The translations under genes were made by a program, and so were the position numbers. This document shows positions 8,343 to 18,390 of a stretch of 64,000 nt of DNA, in pieces. Under the pieces are notes generated by a model. That model was not told where the DNA came from. It ran no database searches and saw nothing but the letters and a program-made list of their open reading frames with translations. The DNA is from Sulfurospirillum cavolei (GTDB taxonomy: Bacteria > Campylobacterota > Campylobacteria > Campylobacterales > Sulfurospirillaceae), in the NCBI RefSeq assembly GCF_000813325.1, contig NZ_BBQE01000003.1; one strand, written 5' to 3'. Position 1 is the stretch's first letter. The number at the start of each line of letters is the position of its first letter.

Positions 8343-9590
8343 TTATAAAATAATCGTATCGTTTCGATCGGGACTCGTGGAAATAAGACCGATTTTCGTA
8401 CCGGTTAGCGCTTCAAGGCGTTTGAGATATGCTTTTGCCGCTTCGGGTAAATCCTCAAATTTTCGACATCCTACGACACTTTTCCAGCCCGGAAGCTCTT
8501 CGTAAATCGGTTGAATATTTTCTAAATCCTCCGGCAAAGTTTCAAGACGCTTACCGCCCGCTTCGTATGCCACACATACTTTGATTGTCTCAAAACCGTC
8601 TAAAACATCAAGTTTCATAATGGCAAGCTCGTCACATCCGTTGATACGACTTGCGTAACGGCAGGCAACCGCGTCAAACCAACCGCAACGGCGCGCGCGT
8701 CCGGTCGACGTTCCGTATTCATGCCCTTTTTCGCGAAGCGCATCACCGTCCACACCGAAATCTTCGGTCGGGAAAGGACCGTTACCCACGCGCGTGCAGT
8801 ACGCCTTGACGATTCCCGTCACTTTTCCGATATCTTTAGGATTGAGCCCTAAACCGATGCAAGCACCCGCGCTGATCGTATTGGAGCTGGTTACGAACGG
8901 ATAGGTTCCGTGGTCGATGTCAAGCATCGTACCTTGCGCACCTTCCAACAAAACTTTTTTCTTTTCGTCTAAACATTTCCAGATCATTTGCGTCGTATCC
9001 GTCAAGAACGGAAGTAAGGCTTTGGCGTACACGTCCAATTCTTCTTTGAGTGCCGCTTTGCAAGGCGTTTGGATACCGAGTGCTTCAAAAAGCGCATGAT
9101 TTTCGGTGTAAAATTCGATCAATGCGTCGGCCAATTTTTGCGTATCGCGCAACTCACCCAATCGATGTCCGCTACGCTCGATCTTACTGCCGTAGCTTGG
9201 TCCTATGCCGCGTCCCGTCGTACCGATCGCTTTATCGCCGCGCAATTTCTCTTTAGCCTGATCGATTAAAATATGGTGGTTTAAAATCATATGCGCTTTA
9301 TCGCTGACGAACAAACGACCTTCCAGTCGATCAAACTGCGCCATCTCTTTGATCAACGCTTCGGGGCAGACGACCACGCCGTTACCGATCACATTCAAGG
9401 CTTTTGGATTTAAAATACCCGAGGGAATCAGATGCAACGCATAACGAACGCCGTCCACCCAAATCGTGTGTCCCGCGTTATGCCCGCCTTGATAGCGGCA
9501 AACGACGTCATAGTGTTGCGCCATCAAATCGACGATTTTTCCTTTACCCTCGTCACCCCATTGAATGCCTACGATCATATCTGCTTTCAT
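8343..9590 (-). CDS. purA: Adenylosuccinate synthetase
   Basis: Joins IMP and aspartate with GTP hydrolysis, the first committed step to AMP. 415 residues with the N-terminal GTP-binding loop IQWGDEGKGKIVD, the catalytic His in GGHNAGHT, TTGRGIGPSYGSKIERSG and the GTP-binding SPDRNDTI near the end. It begins directly after hisZ (adjacent, no gap), so the two purine/histidine-linked genes share a transcript. Confidence 0.98.
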   Translation of the reverse strand: MKADMIVGIQWGDEGKGKIVDLMAQHYDVVCRYQGGHNAGHTIWVDGVRYALHLIPSGILNPKALNVIGNGVVVCPEALIKEMAQFDRLEGRLFVSDKAHMILNHHILIDQAKEKLRGDKAIGTTGRGIGPSYGSKIERSGHRLGELRDTQKLADALIEFYTENHALFEALGIQTPCKAALKEELDVYAKALLPFLTDTTQMIWKCLDEKKKVLLEGAQGTMLDIDHGTYPFVTSSNTISAGACIGLGLNPKDIGKVTGIVKAYCTRVGNGPFPTEDFGVDGDALREKGHEYGTSTGRARRCGWFDAVACRYASRINGCDELAIMKLDVLDGFETIKVCVAYEAGGKRLETLPEDLENIQPIYEELPGWKSVVGCRKFEDLPEAAKAYLKRLEALTGTKIGLISTSPDRNDTIIL

Positions 9591-10445
9591 TTACTTACCG
9601 TCTCTTTTAATTAATATTTCGATTAAATTATCCGTATACAATCCAAATCCGCTGGAGGCGATTCCTTCGCAATCGTAGCTTCCGCCCGATCCTAGCGTAA
9701 AATTATGATGGATAAATCTAAAAAATAACGCATTATAATAGCGCATTTTCACATAATACAAAGGCGCGAACACGACGTTTTTCGTCGGCAAAGCGCACGA
9801 AAGCGCTTTAAGCTTTTGCAATTCGCCTTGAAGTTCAAAGGGAACTTCGTCTAAAATCGCTTCCAATTCCTCTAAGGTTTCAAGGCACGTTAACTTCGTC
9901 AACCACGGAATATTTAACGCTAAAAGCTTTTGCAGTTCGCCTTTTTCAAAGACGCTTAAATCGACATGTAACATGGATGAGAGAATTTTAGGGATATTGA
10001 TATTGCTGATATGCAATAACGAATCGATACGAAACTTGTCAAAAAGCGCCAAGCAAGTCTGAATGCTTAAGTTTAAATCCGCTTCACCGATCATTTCCGC
10101 GCCGATTTGATGCACTTCATGGCTAGGATAACGAAAAACGGGTTGAACGTAAAACCATTTTGCATGGTTTGTACTGCGCTCGACGCGTTTGGTGATGAGA
10201 CGTACGACGTCCATCGTACTGTCCGCACGCAACGAGACGATGTGGTTTGCCTCGTCCGAGAAACGCAACAACTCTTTTTCGTCGATACTTTTATGCTGAT
10301 GGTACGAAAAAAACGGTGTTACGATCTCTTCAAAACCGGCATCGTAGAAAAGTTCACTGGCGACTTTTTCGAGTTCGCGTTTTAATTTGGCACTCTCTCC
10401 AAAGTAGAGCTTGCTCCCCGTGGGTATTTCGTGCTCGTAAATCAT
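9591..10445 (-). CDS. hisZ: ATP phosphoribosyltransferase regulatory subunit-like protein (HisZ)
   Basis: Class II aminoacyl-tRNA-synthetase-like protein of 284 residues, resembling the histidyl-tRNA synthetase catalytic core (FYDAGFEEIVTPFFSY, SLRADSTMDVVRLITKR, FRYPSHEVHQIGAEMIGE, and a final GGSYDCEGIASSGFGLY) but without the anticodon-binding domain of a true HisRS. This fits HisZ, which regulates short-form HisG in histidine synthesis. A stop codon of hisZ abuts the purA start. HisG is not in the window, so the role is assigned by family. Confidence 0.8.
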   Translation of the reverse strand: MIYEHEIPTGSKLYFGESAKLKRELEKVASELFYDAGFEEIVTPFFSYHQHKSIDEKELLRFSDEANHIVSLRADSTMDVVRLITKRVERSTNHAKWFYVQPVFRYPSHEVHQIGAEMIGEADLNLSIQTCLALFDKFRIDSLLHISNINIPKILSSMLHVDLSVFEKGELQKLLALNIPWLTKLTCLETLEELEAILDEVPFELQGELQKLKALSCALPTKNVVFAPLYYVKMRYYNALFFRFIHHNFTLGSGGSYDCEGIASSGFGLYTDNLIEILIKRDGK

Positions 10446-10448
10446 ACC

Positions 10449-11561
10449 TTAGCCTTGATAAAATTCTTGCGTAAAAACGCGATTGGCGCTACCGTCGTAA
10501 GGACGACGTCCCAGTTCGGACAATGCCATTTCAACGGCATTCAGCGTCCATGCCGTTTCGTAAACGTTCACGAGACCCATGTGGCTAATACGGAACAACG
10601 TCTCTTTAATATGATCTTGTCCGCCCGCCATATTGACGCCGTATTTGCTTTTCAAAAGCTTACGGATTTTTAACGCATCGTCGTCCAAAACGGCACTCAT
10701 CGAAGGTGCCGGAACTTTCGGATAAATACGCAAACCTAAAGCTTGAAGTGCCGCGTTTGACGCACGCGCTCTTTTTTGCGTATCGGCGTACAGTGCTTCC
10801 AAACCGCCCTCTTTTTCGATCAATTCGCACATCGCGACAAGACCGATGACCAGCGTCGTCGCCGCCGTCCATGCGGTTGTATTTTTGCGTTGGTTTTTCA
10901 ATTCGGTTTTGAGATTAAAATAGTATCCAACCCCCTCACCGCTTTCAATCATTTCCAAAGCGCGTGCGCTCAGGCCGATAAACGCGAGTCCGGGAGGAAG
11001 CATTAGGGCTTTTTGGCTACCGGAAATCAATGCGTCAATCCCCGTCGTATCGATCTTTTCGACACCGACCGCCGTGATACCGTCGGCAATAATCATCACG
11101 TCGGAACGAATCGCTTTGACCGCTTTGGCAATCGCTTCAAGCGGATGGCGCAGTCCGCCCGCACTCTCGCACACTTGAAGGCATACCGCATCGATAGTCG
11201 TATCGTTTTTGACAAGATCGACGATTGCTTCGACGCTAACCGGCGTATCCCACTCATTTTTAATTTCGACAAACGGTTTATTGTATGCGGCGCAAATTTT
11301 GCCAAAACGCTCGCCGAATTTTCCCGAATTGACGACAATGGCTTTGCTTTGACACAAATGAAGCACGCATGCTTCCATCGCACCCGTGCCGCTTGATGCC
11401 AACATCAAAACGTCTTCCATGGCAAAAAGCTCTTTTAAATACGCTCTTGCTTTTCCAAAAATAGCCTCAAATTCGGGTGTTCGGTGATGAATCGTCGGCG
11501 TGCTCATCGCAACGCGAACCGCTTCGGGAACGGGAGTAGGACCGGGCGTTAACAATAACAT
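10449..11561 (-). CDS. PLP-dependent aminotransferase, serine-pyruvate/alanine-glyoxylate type
   Basis: Class V aminotransferase of 370 residues. N-terminal TPGPTPVPEAVRVAMS and HHRTPEFEAIF, the glycine turn LASSGTGAMEA, Asp in MIIADGITAVGV and the PLP-binding Lys in ISGSQKALMLPPGLAF are all present. Such enzymes use glyoxylate or pyruvate as acceptors, or act as phosphoserine/(S)-ureidoglycine-type aminotransferases; the exact substrate cannot be told. It is the first gene of the run leading into hisZ-purA-fliJ-motE, with only 3 nt before hisZ. Confidence 0.88.
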   Translation of the reverse strand: MLLLTPGPTPVPEAVRVAMSTPTIHHRTPEFEAIFGKARAYLKELFAMEDVLMLASSGTGAMEACVLHLCQSKAIVVNSGKFGERFGKICAAYNKPFVEIKNEWDTPVSVEAIVDLVKNDTTIDAVCLQVCESAGGLRHPLEAIAKAVKAIRSDVMIIADGITAVGVEKIDTTGIDALISGSQKALMLPPGLAFIGLSARALEMIESGEGVGYYFNLKTELKNQRKNTTAWTAATTLVIGLVAMCELIEKEGGLEALYADTQKRARASNAALQALGLRIYPKVPAPSMSAVLDDDALKIRKLLKSKYGVNMAGGQDHIKETLFRISHMGLVNVYETAWTLNAVEMALSELGRRPYDGSANRVFTQEFYQG

Positions 11562-11818
11562 AAAAAATCCTCAAAAAATGTAGTTTTATAGGCAATTGTA
11601 ACGCAATCTTGCTTGTTGTTTCTTTAGCGGTAGCGTCAGGTTTCATGCAAGCGGGCTTAAAAACGTATCGATTTTTGCAATGAAGCGGTCGATTTCCAAA
11701 GCATCGGCGTTATGTTATAGAAATTTTTCTATTTTACGCTATGATTGATTGTATAAAATTCGATTATCTTACGTTCCAATGCATTTGCATCCCACCTTGA
11801 CATGTAAGGAGTTTTTTC

Positions 11819-13350
11819 ATGCATTTTCAAACCAAAGTTACCTTAACCCTCGCCCTTTTGATGGGATTGGCGTTGTCTTCTTTCGGCGTTTTGAATTATT
11901 TAGAGACGCAAAAGCACAGTATTTCACAAGTCGAATCCAGCTTAAAAGCTACCGCCGATGCGTTAACCGATTACGTCGATTTATGGGTTTCCTCTAAAAA
12001 AGAGGTGCTCATGGCAACGGCGTTGAAATTAAGCTCTATCGAAAGTATGAGCCCCGAAACGCTTGACGAACACTTAGTCCATCTCACCAAGAGTTCGGTA
12101 AAGAACTGAAGTCGCTCGTGCCTGCTTTAGCCGAAAAGGTCGATCAAAAACAAGAAGGCATTTTGCAATACGAATACCAAGGCAAAACTAAAATCTTTGC
12201 CTACAAACAATCCACGCAAACAAACTGGAAACCGAGCCTCACTTACGACAAAGAAGTCGCTTACGCCTTTTTGACGGCGCAATCGCAAAAACTTCTTTTG
12301 ATCGGCTGTGCTATGTTGGCATTTTCCATCGTCGTCATGATCGTGCTCATCAAGACGCTCTTGCGACCGCTCGGAAATCTGAACGCGATGGTCAAGGATC
12401 TTTCCAGTGCCGAGGGAGATTTAAGCCAAAGACTCCCTATCGGATCTAGCGACGAATTCGGCGACGTTTCGCGCAACATCAACCAGTTTATCGAAAAACT
12501 GCATCTCATCGTTAAAAAGACCAAAGAGATTAGCCATGAAAACGCGTCCATATCCGAAGAGCTCTCACGCACCGCATCCGAGGTCGTCCGCAACGTGGAC
12601 AACGAAGCCAACATCGTCGCGAAAGCCAAAGATAACGGACTAAAATTGACGAACGTGATTGAAAGTTCGGTGCAAAAAGCCAACCGATCACAAGAAGCGT
12701 TGGCACAAACGCAAGGCGATATTTTTCGCGTTAAACAACAAGCCGAACAGCTCGAGACGACGATGCAAGCAACCGCTTCTAAAGAGCAGAGTTTAGCCGA
12801 ACGCCTCAATACCGTTAGCCATAACGCCAATGAAGTGAAAGCCGTTTTAAATATTATCCGCGATATTGCCGATCAAACCAATCTTTTAGCCCTCAATGCC
12901 GCCATCGAAGCCGCGCGGGCGGGAGAGCACGGAAGAGGTTTTGCCGTGGTTGCCGACGAAGTGAGGAAACTGGCAGAGCGTACGCAAAAAAGCCTTGTGG
13001 AAATCGACGCGACCATTAACGTCGTCGTTCAATCCATCATGGACGCCAATACCGACATCGCACACAATGCGCATGAAGTAGGCGAATTAGCGCATATCTC
13101 CGCCGCTTTGCAAGACGGTATGAACGCTATCGATACGACAATTCAAGAGACGCTTCAAGAGACGCGCGTCACGCTTGAAAGTTTTGTCGATACCGCTGCG
13201 CAAATTAAAGCGATGGTCGTAGAAATCGAGAAAATCAACGCCCTATCCAAAGAAAATACGCTCAGCATCGACAACGTTTCTCAAGCGTCCGAACACTTAC
13301 ATGTCATGACCGAAAACCTTAACAACGAATTGGGAAAATTTAAATCCTAA
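11819..13350 (+). pseudogene. Methyl-accepting chemotaxis protein broken by an out-of-frame internal deletion
   Basis: A chemoreceptor gene in two frames. The first frame (11819-12109) gives 96 residues: an N-terminal membrane helix (VTLTLALLMGLALSSFGVL) and the start of a Cache-type sensor domain, ending at a TGA. The second resumes with EFGKELKSLVPALAEK (from about 12090), then a second membrane helix (LLLIGCAMLAFSIVVMIVLI), HAMP and a complete signalling domain including DQTNLLALNAAIEAARAGEH. At the join (about 12088-12092) a large part of the sensor domain is missing and the frame shifts, so no full receptor can be made without recoding. The signalling half still has an in-frame GTG at 12118. 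No CheR pentapeptide is seen at the C-terminus. Confidence 0.85.
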
Positions 13351-13474
13351 TCGTAACGCGACTTTGCATCGTGACAAACACGCCAAGGTCGCTTTACGAT
13401 CGAATGGAAGACTGTAGGGGAAGATGTCTTAGGCGCTTTAAGGGTTTGACCCGAAACGTGAGGATACTTTTTTG

Positions 13475-14131
13475 TTAAACCGCGGCGAGCAGTTTGATAA
13501 CCTCGCCGGGCGTTTTGGCAAGATACGCCGCATGATGTTCACGTAATTCTGCTTCGTCGCGAAAACCCCATAAGGCTCCTATGGGCTTCATTCCCGCACG
13601 ATTGGCGGTTTGCATGTCTATCATCGTATCGCCTAAATAAAAACACTCCTCAGGCAACGCAGAAAAACGCTCGCAAATTTCTAAAACAGCCGTAGGATCG
13701 GGTTTGCGAGGCACACCCTCGCGGACGCCGAAAACCGCTTCAAACTTCCACGTTCTAAAATATTTTAAGGCGCATTTTTTCGTAAACGCATCGGGCTTGT
13801 TGGAAAGAATCGCCATTTTAAACCCTCGAGCCTGTAAAAAACTCAAAAGTTTACCGATGCCCTCGTAAGGTTGGGTGTGGCGATCAAATTGCGTTGCATA
13901 GTGCGCTTCAAAAAGTTCGACCGCACGACGAACCGTTTCGTGCGATTGTACGTCTTGGGCAAAGATATTTTCAAACAGTTTAAAAACGCCTTCGCCGACG
14001 TAATAGCGGTAACGCTCGATAGGACGCGCTTCAAAACCCAAAGTTTTCAAAGCTTCATTCGCGCTAATCGCAATATCTTCTAGGGTATCAAGCAGCGTAC
14101 CGTCCAAATCAAACACAATGTTTTTTTTCAT
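13475..14131 (-). CDS. gph: HAD-superfamily phosphatase, phosphoglycolate phosphatase-like
   Basis: 218 residues with HAD motif I FDLDGTLLDTLEDIA, motif II ILSNKPD, and motifs III/IV KPDPTAV and YLGDTMIDMQTANRAG, with a small alpha-helical cap. This matches the Gph/PGPase group that removes phosphate from 2-phosphoglycolate, but HAD substrate specificity is hard to infer. Its start overlaps the end of tkt by 23 nt, so it is the last gene of the tkt operon. Confidence 0.82.
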   Translation of the reverse strand: MKKNIVFDLDGTLLDTLEDIAISANEALKTLGFEARPIERYRYYVGEGVFKLFENIFAQDVQSHETVRRAVELFEAHYATQFDRHTQPYEGIGKLLSFLQARGFKMAILSNKPDAFTKKCALKYFRTWKFEAVFGVREGVPRKPDPTAVLEICERFSALPEECFYLGDTMIDMQTANRAGMKPIGALWGFRDEAELREHHAAYLAKTPGEVIKLLAAV

Positions 14132-16103
14132 TATCTCGCTCTAATTCGGCTTTTAACGCATCGTAATTGAGGTTCAAAAATTCGCATGCCGCCTTAGTTG
14201 CTTCGTGCGCTCTAAAACCAAATTTTTCAAACAATAACTCTGCCGGCCCGCTCGCACCGAAACGCTCCATTGCGATCACTTTGTCGGCAAAACGGTACCA
14301 CTCCAAGCCCGCTCCCGCTTCGATCGCAATCACTTTCGTTTGCGGCTCAATAATGGTTTGAAGGTATGCCTCGTCTTGCTCGACCAAAAGATCGAAACAC
14401 GGAACGCTCACGACGTTGCTGGGAATGCCGAACATCGAAAGATAGCACGCGACTTCCAACGCCAAATAGACCTCGCTACCGCTTGCCATGACGGTTACTT
14501 TGGCATTTTCACGCTTTTTAAGCAAATATCCGCCGTTTTCTACATCGCCGAAATCGCGCGTATCTTTCAGGGCTCTTAATTTTTGGCGTGAACAGACAAA
14601 TGCGCACGGAGCGTGCATACGGAGTGCTTTTTGCCATGCTTTAACGTTTTCCCTTCCGTCGCACGGACGGAAAACGTAGAAATTCGGTAATGCTCTAAAT
14701 TGCGTTAATTGCTCAATGGGCTGATGCGTAGGGCCGTCTTCGCCTACGCCGATACTGTCATGCGTCCAAATGTAAAAATTTTTGAGTTTCATCAACGCCG
14801 CTAAACGGACGGCGGGTTTCATATAGTCGCTAAAAATAAAAAAGGTCGCCCCATAAGGGATAAACAGACCGTACAACGCAAAAGCATTGCAAATCGCGCC
14901 CATGGCATGTTCGCGAATTCCAAAGTGGATATTGCGCCCTAAAGGAAAGTCGCCCATCTCTTTTAATTCGCTTTTATTGGACGGTCCCAAATCGGCACTT
15001 CCGCCTAAAAAGCCGGGAATCGCTTGCGCAATCGCGTTTAAAATCTGCCCGTTGCTATCGCGCGTGGCAATATCTTTATCGAAAACGGGCCATTGAATAC
15101 GTGAAAAATCGGGATGTTGCAACGCCTCAAGCAACGCTTTTTGTTCCGCACTCGCTTCGGTTTGAAGACGTTTGTTCCATGTCGCTTCGGCAAGGTCGCC
15201 TTTTTCGCGAGCACATTCAAAACGTGCTTTAACCTCTTCGGCGACAAAAAACGTTTTGTCGGGGTCGAAACCTGCTTTGATTTTGGCGTTTTTAATCTCT
15301 TCAACGCCTAAAGGTGCGCCGTGCGCGTGATGACTGCCTTCCAAGGCGCATGCCCCTTTGGCAATCGTCGTATCGGCAATAATTAAATAGGGTTTGCTTT
15401 GCTCTTTGGCTTGCTCCAAAACGGCATTAATTTCATCGTAATCATGCCCGTCGATGCGTGAAACTTCCCAACCTTGCGCTTCAAAACGGTGTTTCACGTC
15501 TTCGCTCCATGCAATCGACGTGTCGCCTTCGATCGTAATCGCGTTGCTGTCGTAAATAACGACAAGGTTATCCAAGCCTAAGTGTCCCGCCAAGGAACAC
15601 GCTTCGTAACTGATCCCCTCTTGCAAATCTCCGTCACCGCATAAACAATACACTTTATGCGTAATCAAAGGCGTTGCGGGCGTATTAAGAAGCGTCGCCG
15701 CGTATTTGCTCGCCATCGCAAAACCGACCGCATTGGAGATGCCTTGTCCCAAAGGCCCCGTCGTGACTTCTACGCCGGGAACGTCGCCGTATTCGGGATG
15801 TCCGGGCGTTTTACTGCCCAATTGTCGAAACTGTTTAAGATCGTCCACGCTAATGTCGTAACCGCTTAAATGCAAAAACGAATAAACCAACGCCGAAGCA
15901 TGTCCACCGCTAAAAACGAGGCGATCGCGGTTGAGCCATTTGGGATTTTGAGGATTGTGCGTGATATGACGCGCCAAAATCGTCACGATATCCGCGAGTC
16001 CCATCGGCGCACCGGGGTGTCCGCTGTTAGCTTGTTGTACCATATCGGCCGCCAAAAATCGAATCGTATCGGCTTGTTTTTTTAATAAAGATTCATTTTC
16101 CAT
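14109..16103 (-). CDS. tkt: Transketolase
   Basis: Thiamine-diphosphate enzyme of the non-oxidative pentose phosphate pathway, 664 residues, full length. Visible are MVQQANSGHPGAPMGLADI, the ThDP motif beginning GDGDLQEG, GSHHAHGAPLG, the pyrimidine-binding domain with the catalytic Glu in HFGIREHAMGAI and DSIGVGEDGPTHQPIEQL, and a C-terminal domain. It lies 8 nt after the polyprenyl synthase gene. Confidence 0.97.
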   Translation of the reverse strand: MENESLLKKQADTIRFLAADMVQQANSGHPGAPMGLADIVTILARHITHNPQNPKWLNRDRLVFSGGHASALVYSFLHLSGYDISVDDLKQFRQLGSKTPGHPEYGDVPGVEVTTGPLGQGISNAVGFAMASKYAATLLNTPATPLITHKVYCLCGDGDLQEGISYEACSLAGHLGLDNLVVIYDSNAITIEGDTSIAWSEDVKHRFEAQGWEVSRIDGHDYDEINAVLEQAKEQSKPYLIIADTTIAKGACALEGSHHAHGAPLGVEEIKNAKIKAGFDPDKTFFVAEEVKARFECAREKGDLAEATWNKRLQTEASAEQKALLEALQHPDFSRIQWPVFDKDIATRDSNGQILNAIAQAIPGFLGGSADLGPSNKSELKEMGDFPLGRNIHFGIREHAMGAICNAFALYGLFIPYGATFFIFSDYMKPAVRLAALMKLKNFYIWTHDSIGVGEDGPTHQPIEQLTQFRALPNFYVFRPCDGRENVKAWQKALRMHAPCAFVCSRQKLRALKDTRDFGDVENGGYLLKKRENAKVTVMASGSEVYLALEVACYLSMFGIPSNVVSVPCFDLLVEQDEAYLQTIIEPQTKVIAIEAGAGLEWYRFADKVIAMERFGASGPAELLFEKFGFRAHEATKAACEFLNLNYDALKAELERDNEKKHCV

Positions 16104-16111
16104 AGTTTATT

Positions 16112-16972
16112 TTATCCTTTGAAATAATCGTTCACGATGCTTTTGAGTTTTTGAGACAAGGCTTCGTCTAAAGTGTTTGCCTCGCGATTTAACTCCTCTA
16201 AGAGTGCTCTTTTTTGCGCACGTGCGCCCTCTAGACCCAAAAGGTTGACAAACGAATTTTTATGCCCGTCGTTTTGCGTCGGTTTTCCCGCTTCTTCGCT
16301 GGAGAGCGTCGCATCGATAATATCGTCTTGCACTTGGAACAAAAGCCCCAACTTTAACCCGAAGCGGTATAAGGCACTTTGCGTCGCTTCGTCCAATTCA
16401 CAGATGACCGCTCCCATTTGAAGCGATGCAGCAATCAATTTGGCCGTTTTATGAAGGTGTAAAAACGTTAATTCATCGATCGAAAGAGGTTTGTCTTCAA
16501 AAAAACAATCGATAGCCTGCCCTAAAACCATACCGTAAATGCCGGCATCGCTTGAGAGAATCGACACCAGTTTCACTTTGATCGCATCACTCAACGGCGC
16601 GTTTGAAAGCAAATAAAACGCATGCGTGTTTAAAGCGTCGCCGACGAGTACCGCCGTCGTTTCGTCATACGTGACATGTAAGGTCGGATGGCCTCTTCGA
16701 AGCGCGGCATTATCCATGCACGGAAGATCGTCGTGAATCAATGAATACGTGTGCATCATCTCTAAACCGAGAGCTACATGTAAGGCATTTTCCACCAAAA
16801 GCGGCTTACATGTTTGAACCACGCTTAAGAGCAATAAAGGACGAAATCGCTTGCCTCCCACGTCGAGCATTTCGCTAAACGCGTGGTTGAAGTGCGGGTG
16901 AAAACTCTCTATCGAAGGCATAGCTTCTTGCAAAAACCGTTCAAATCGGCGTAATAAATCTACAGAGTTCAA
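16112..16972 (-). CDS. ispA: Short-chain polyprenyl (farnesyl/geranylgeranyl) diphosphate synthase
   Basis: Prenyltransferase of 286 residues that condenses isopentenyl diphosphate onto allylic diphosphates. The first aspartate-rich motif is HDDLPCMDN, the second QVQDDIIDAT, with GGKRFRPLLLL and the KT..LI motif HKTAKLIAASLQ between. Residues before the first motif (MMHTYSLIHDD) favour a C15 product of the IspA type, which is inference. It lies between the PDZ protein and tkt. Confidence 0.9.
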   Translation of the reverse strand: MNSVDLLRRFERFLQEAMPSIESFHPHFNHAFSEMLDVGGKRFRPLLLLSVVQTCKPLLVENALHVALGLEMMHTYSLIHDDLPCMDNAALRRGHPTLHVTYDETTAVLVGDALNTHAFYLLSNAPLSDAIKVKLVSILSSDAGIYGMVLGQAIDCFFEDKPLSIDELTFLHLHKTAKLIAASLQMGAVICELDEATQSALYRFGLKLGLLFQVQDDIIDATLSSEEAGKPTQNDGHKNSFVNLLGLEGARAQKRALLEELNREANTLDEALSQKLKSIVNDYFKG

Positions 16973-16982
16973 AATAACCTTT

Positions 16983-18062
16983 CTAGCGTTTGATCGTTAC
17001 GAAAAATTGAAAGTCGCTTCGATCGAACAAGAGATGATGTTCTCCCGAAAACGCTTTAGCCATGTACGCATCGGCCTGCAAAACGGTTTCGATCGGCGTC
17101 GTATCGATCTGCATCAAGCGATCGCCCGCCTTAAGCCCGCTTTGGTCGGCAAACGATCCTTTGGAGACATTGATAATATTCAAATTTTTATCAAACGCAA
17201 AACCTTTCGCTTGGAAAAAACTCTCTTGTTTGGCTTGCGGTAACGGTACTTTTTTCGGTACGCTCTTTTTCGCGATCGGTTTAGAAGCTAAGAGGCTGAC
17301 TTCGAGCGATAACGTCCCTCTTTGAATTTGCGCGTTCCATTTGGGAGCTTCTTTTAAGCTTTTAATCACATCGTTTAAATCCGCCAACGTCTTCACGCGG
17401 ATACCGTTGAGCGATTGTATTTTATCGCCGACGTTGAGCTTTGAATCTTTAAAAGTAGGATCGATAAAGTCGACCGTAATACCTTCGTTATCTTCGCTAA
17501 ATCGCGCACCGAGTTCTTTAAATGAGGCCGATTTACCGGCAATGAATTTTTCCAATACTTCCGAAGCGATAAAAGCACCTTCGCCGATACCCAATCCGTA
17601 CATGTCGCAACAAAGACCGCCTACGATGCTGTTGATTTCACCTTTACCGGCAAATTCAAAAAGCTCGTCGGGCGTTTTACCGACTTTTGAGGCATTAACG
17701 ACCAGCAACGAATTATCGGTTAGGGATTCCAACCATTCGCCGAGTTTCAAATCGACGGTCGGTTTAAGCTTAACGGGAATCAGCGGTTTAGACGATTCAA
17801 AAAGGTAGAGATTGGAAAGGTAATCGTGACGCACGAAAGCTTCGTTCGGTTTTTCTTTAAGGTACGCAACGGCTTGTTTTTCATTGACGGCAACGGCGCG
17901 CGTTTTACCGAAATAGACGATGGATTGTCTGTTTTTTTCGTAACATTGCGTAAAGTCGGGATAAACAAATTCCGCTTTTGAAGCTGCGACGGGAACGACG
18001 GGAGCGTCGGCCGCGATGAGAGAATATGCCAAGCATCCTAAAACAAAGCCTATGTATTTCAC
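16983..18062 (-). CDS. Exported PDZ-domain protein
   Basis: 359 residues with an N-terminal signal peptide (MKYIGFVLGCLAYSLIAADA). Two PDZ-like regions are seen: one around 200-255 (LNVGDKIQSLNGIRVKTLAD) and one near the C-terminus (GSFADQSGLKAGDRLMQID). The middle carries GGLCCDMYGLGIGEGAFI. There is no protease domain, so this is not a DegP/HtrA enzyme. Similar proteins are common and uncharacterised in Campylobacterota. Its place among cell-wall and isoprenoid genes gives no firm clue to function. Confidence 0.8.
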   Translation of the reverse strand: MKYIGFVLGCLAYSLIAADAPVVPVAASKAEFVYPDFTQCYEKNRQSIVYFGKTRAVAVNEKQAVAYLKEKPNEAFVRHDYLSNLYLFESSKPLIPVKLKPTVDLKLGEWLESLTDNSLLVVNASKVGKTPDELFEFAGKGEINSIVGGLCCDMYGLGIGEGAFIASEVLEKFIAGKSASFKELGARFSEDNEGITVDFIDPTFKDSKLNVGDKIQSLNGIRVKTLADLNDVIKSLKEAPKWNAQIQRGTLSLEVSLLASKPIAKKSVPKKVPLPQAKQESFFQAKGFAFDKNLNIINVSKGSFADQSGLKAGDRLMQIDTTPIETVLQADAYMAKAFSGEHHLLFDRSDFQFFVTIKR

Positions 18063-18072
18063 GTGCTACTCC

Positions 18073-18390
18073 TTAGCTTTTCGTACCGAATCCTCCAATG
18101 CTTGAGAGCATTTGAGTCGTGGCTAATTTTTTATTCTCTTCGACCATTTTTAACACGTCGTTGATCGCGCTCATCACCAAAATTTGTAGCGATTCTTTAT
18201 CACTTAAAAGCGAATCGTCGATACCGATATCGATCACTTCGCCCGAACCGTTCATACTCACGCGAACCAATCCGCCGCCGCTTTTAGCCGTAAACTCTTT
18301 ATTTTGAGCCTCTTCTTGCATTTTTTGCGCTTGTTTTTGCGCCTCTTCAAGCATTGCGGTCATTTTCGATAAATCAAAATTATCAAACAT
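18073..18390 (-). CDS. YbaB/EbfC family nucleoid-associated protein
   Basis: 105 residues with the family features: an N-terminal helix MFDNFDLSKMTAMLEEAQKQ rich in A, Q and M, the glycine-rich strand GGGLVRVSMNGSGEVIDIGI, and a helical C-terminus. YbaB/EbfC proteins form dimers that bind DNA. Its stop and start positions abut panD (1-nt overlap), so the genes are coupled. Confidence 0.9.
   Translation of the reverse strand: MFDNFDLSKMTAMLEEAQKQAQKMQEEAQNKEFTAKSGGGLVRVSMNGSGEVIDIGIDDSLLSDKESLQILVMSAINDVLKMVEENKKLATTQMLSSIGGFGTKS

Noticed and set aside
11562..11818. A small gene between the aminotransferase and the broken receptor
   Set aside because: No frame with a start, ribosome-binding site and coding bias; only AT-rich promoter-like sequence near the receptor.
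12261..12830. Long minus-strand open frame (189 codons) inside the broken chemoreceptor
   Set aside because: Antisense to well-conserved receptor sequence; the residues show no family pattern and follow the codon bias of the other strand.
13351..13474. Terminator between the broken receptor and the gph-like gene
   Set aside because: Short complementary patches exist, but none forms a stem followed by a T-tract.
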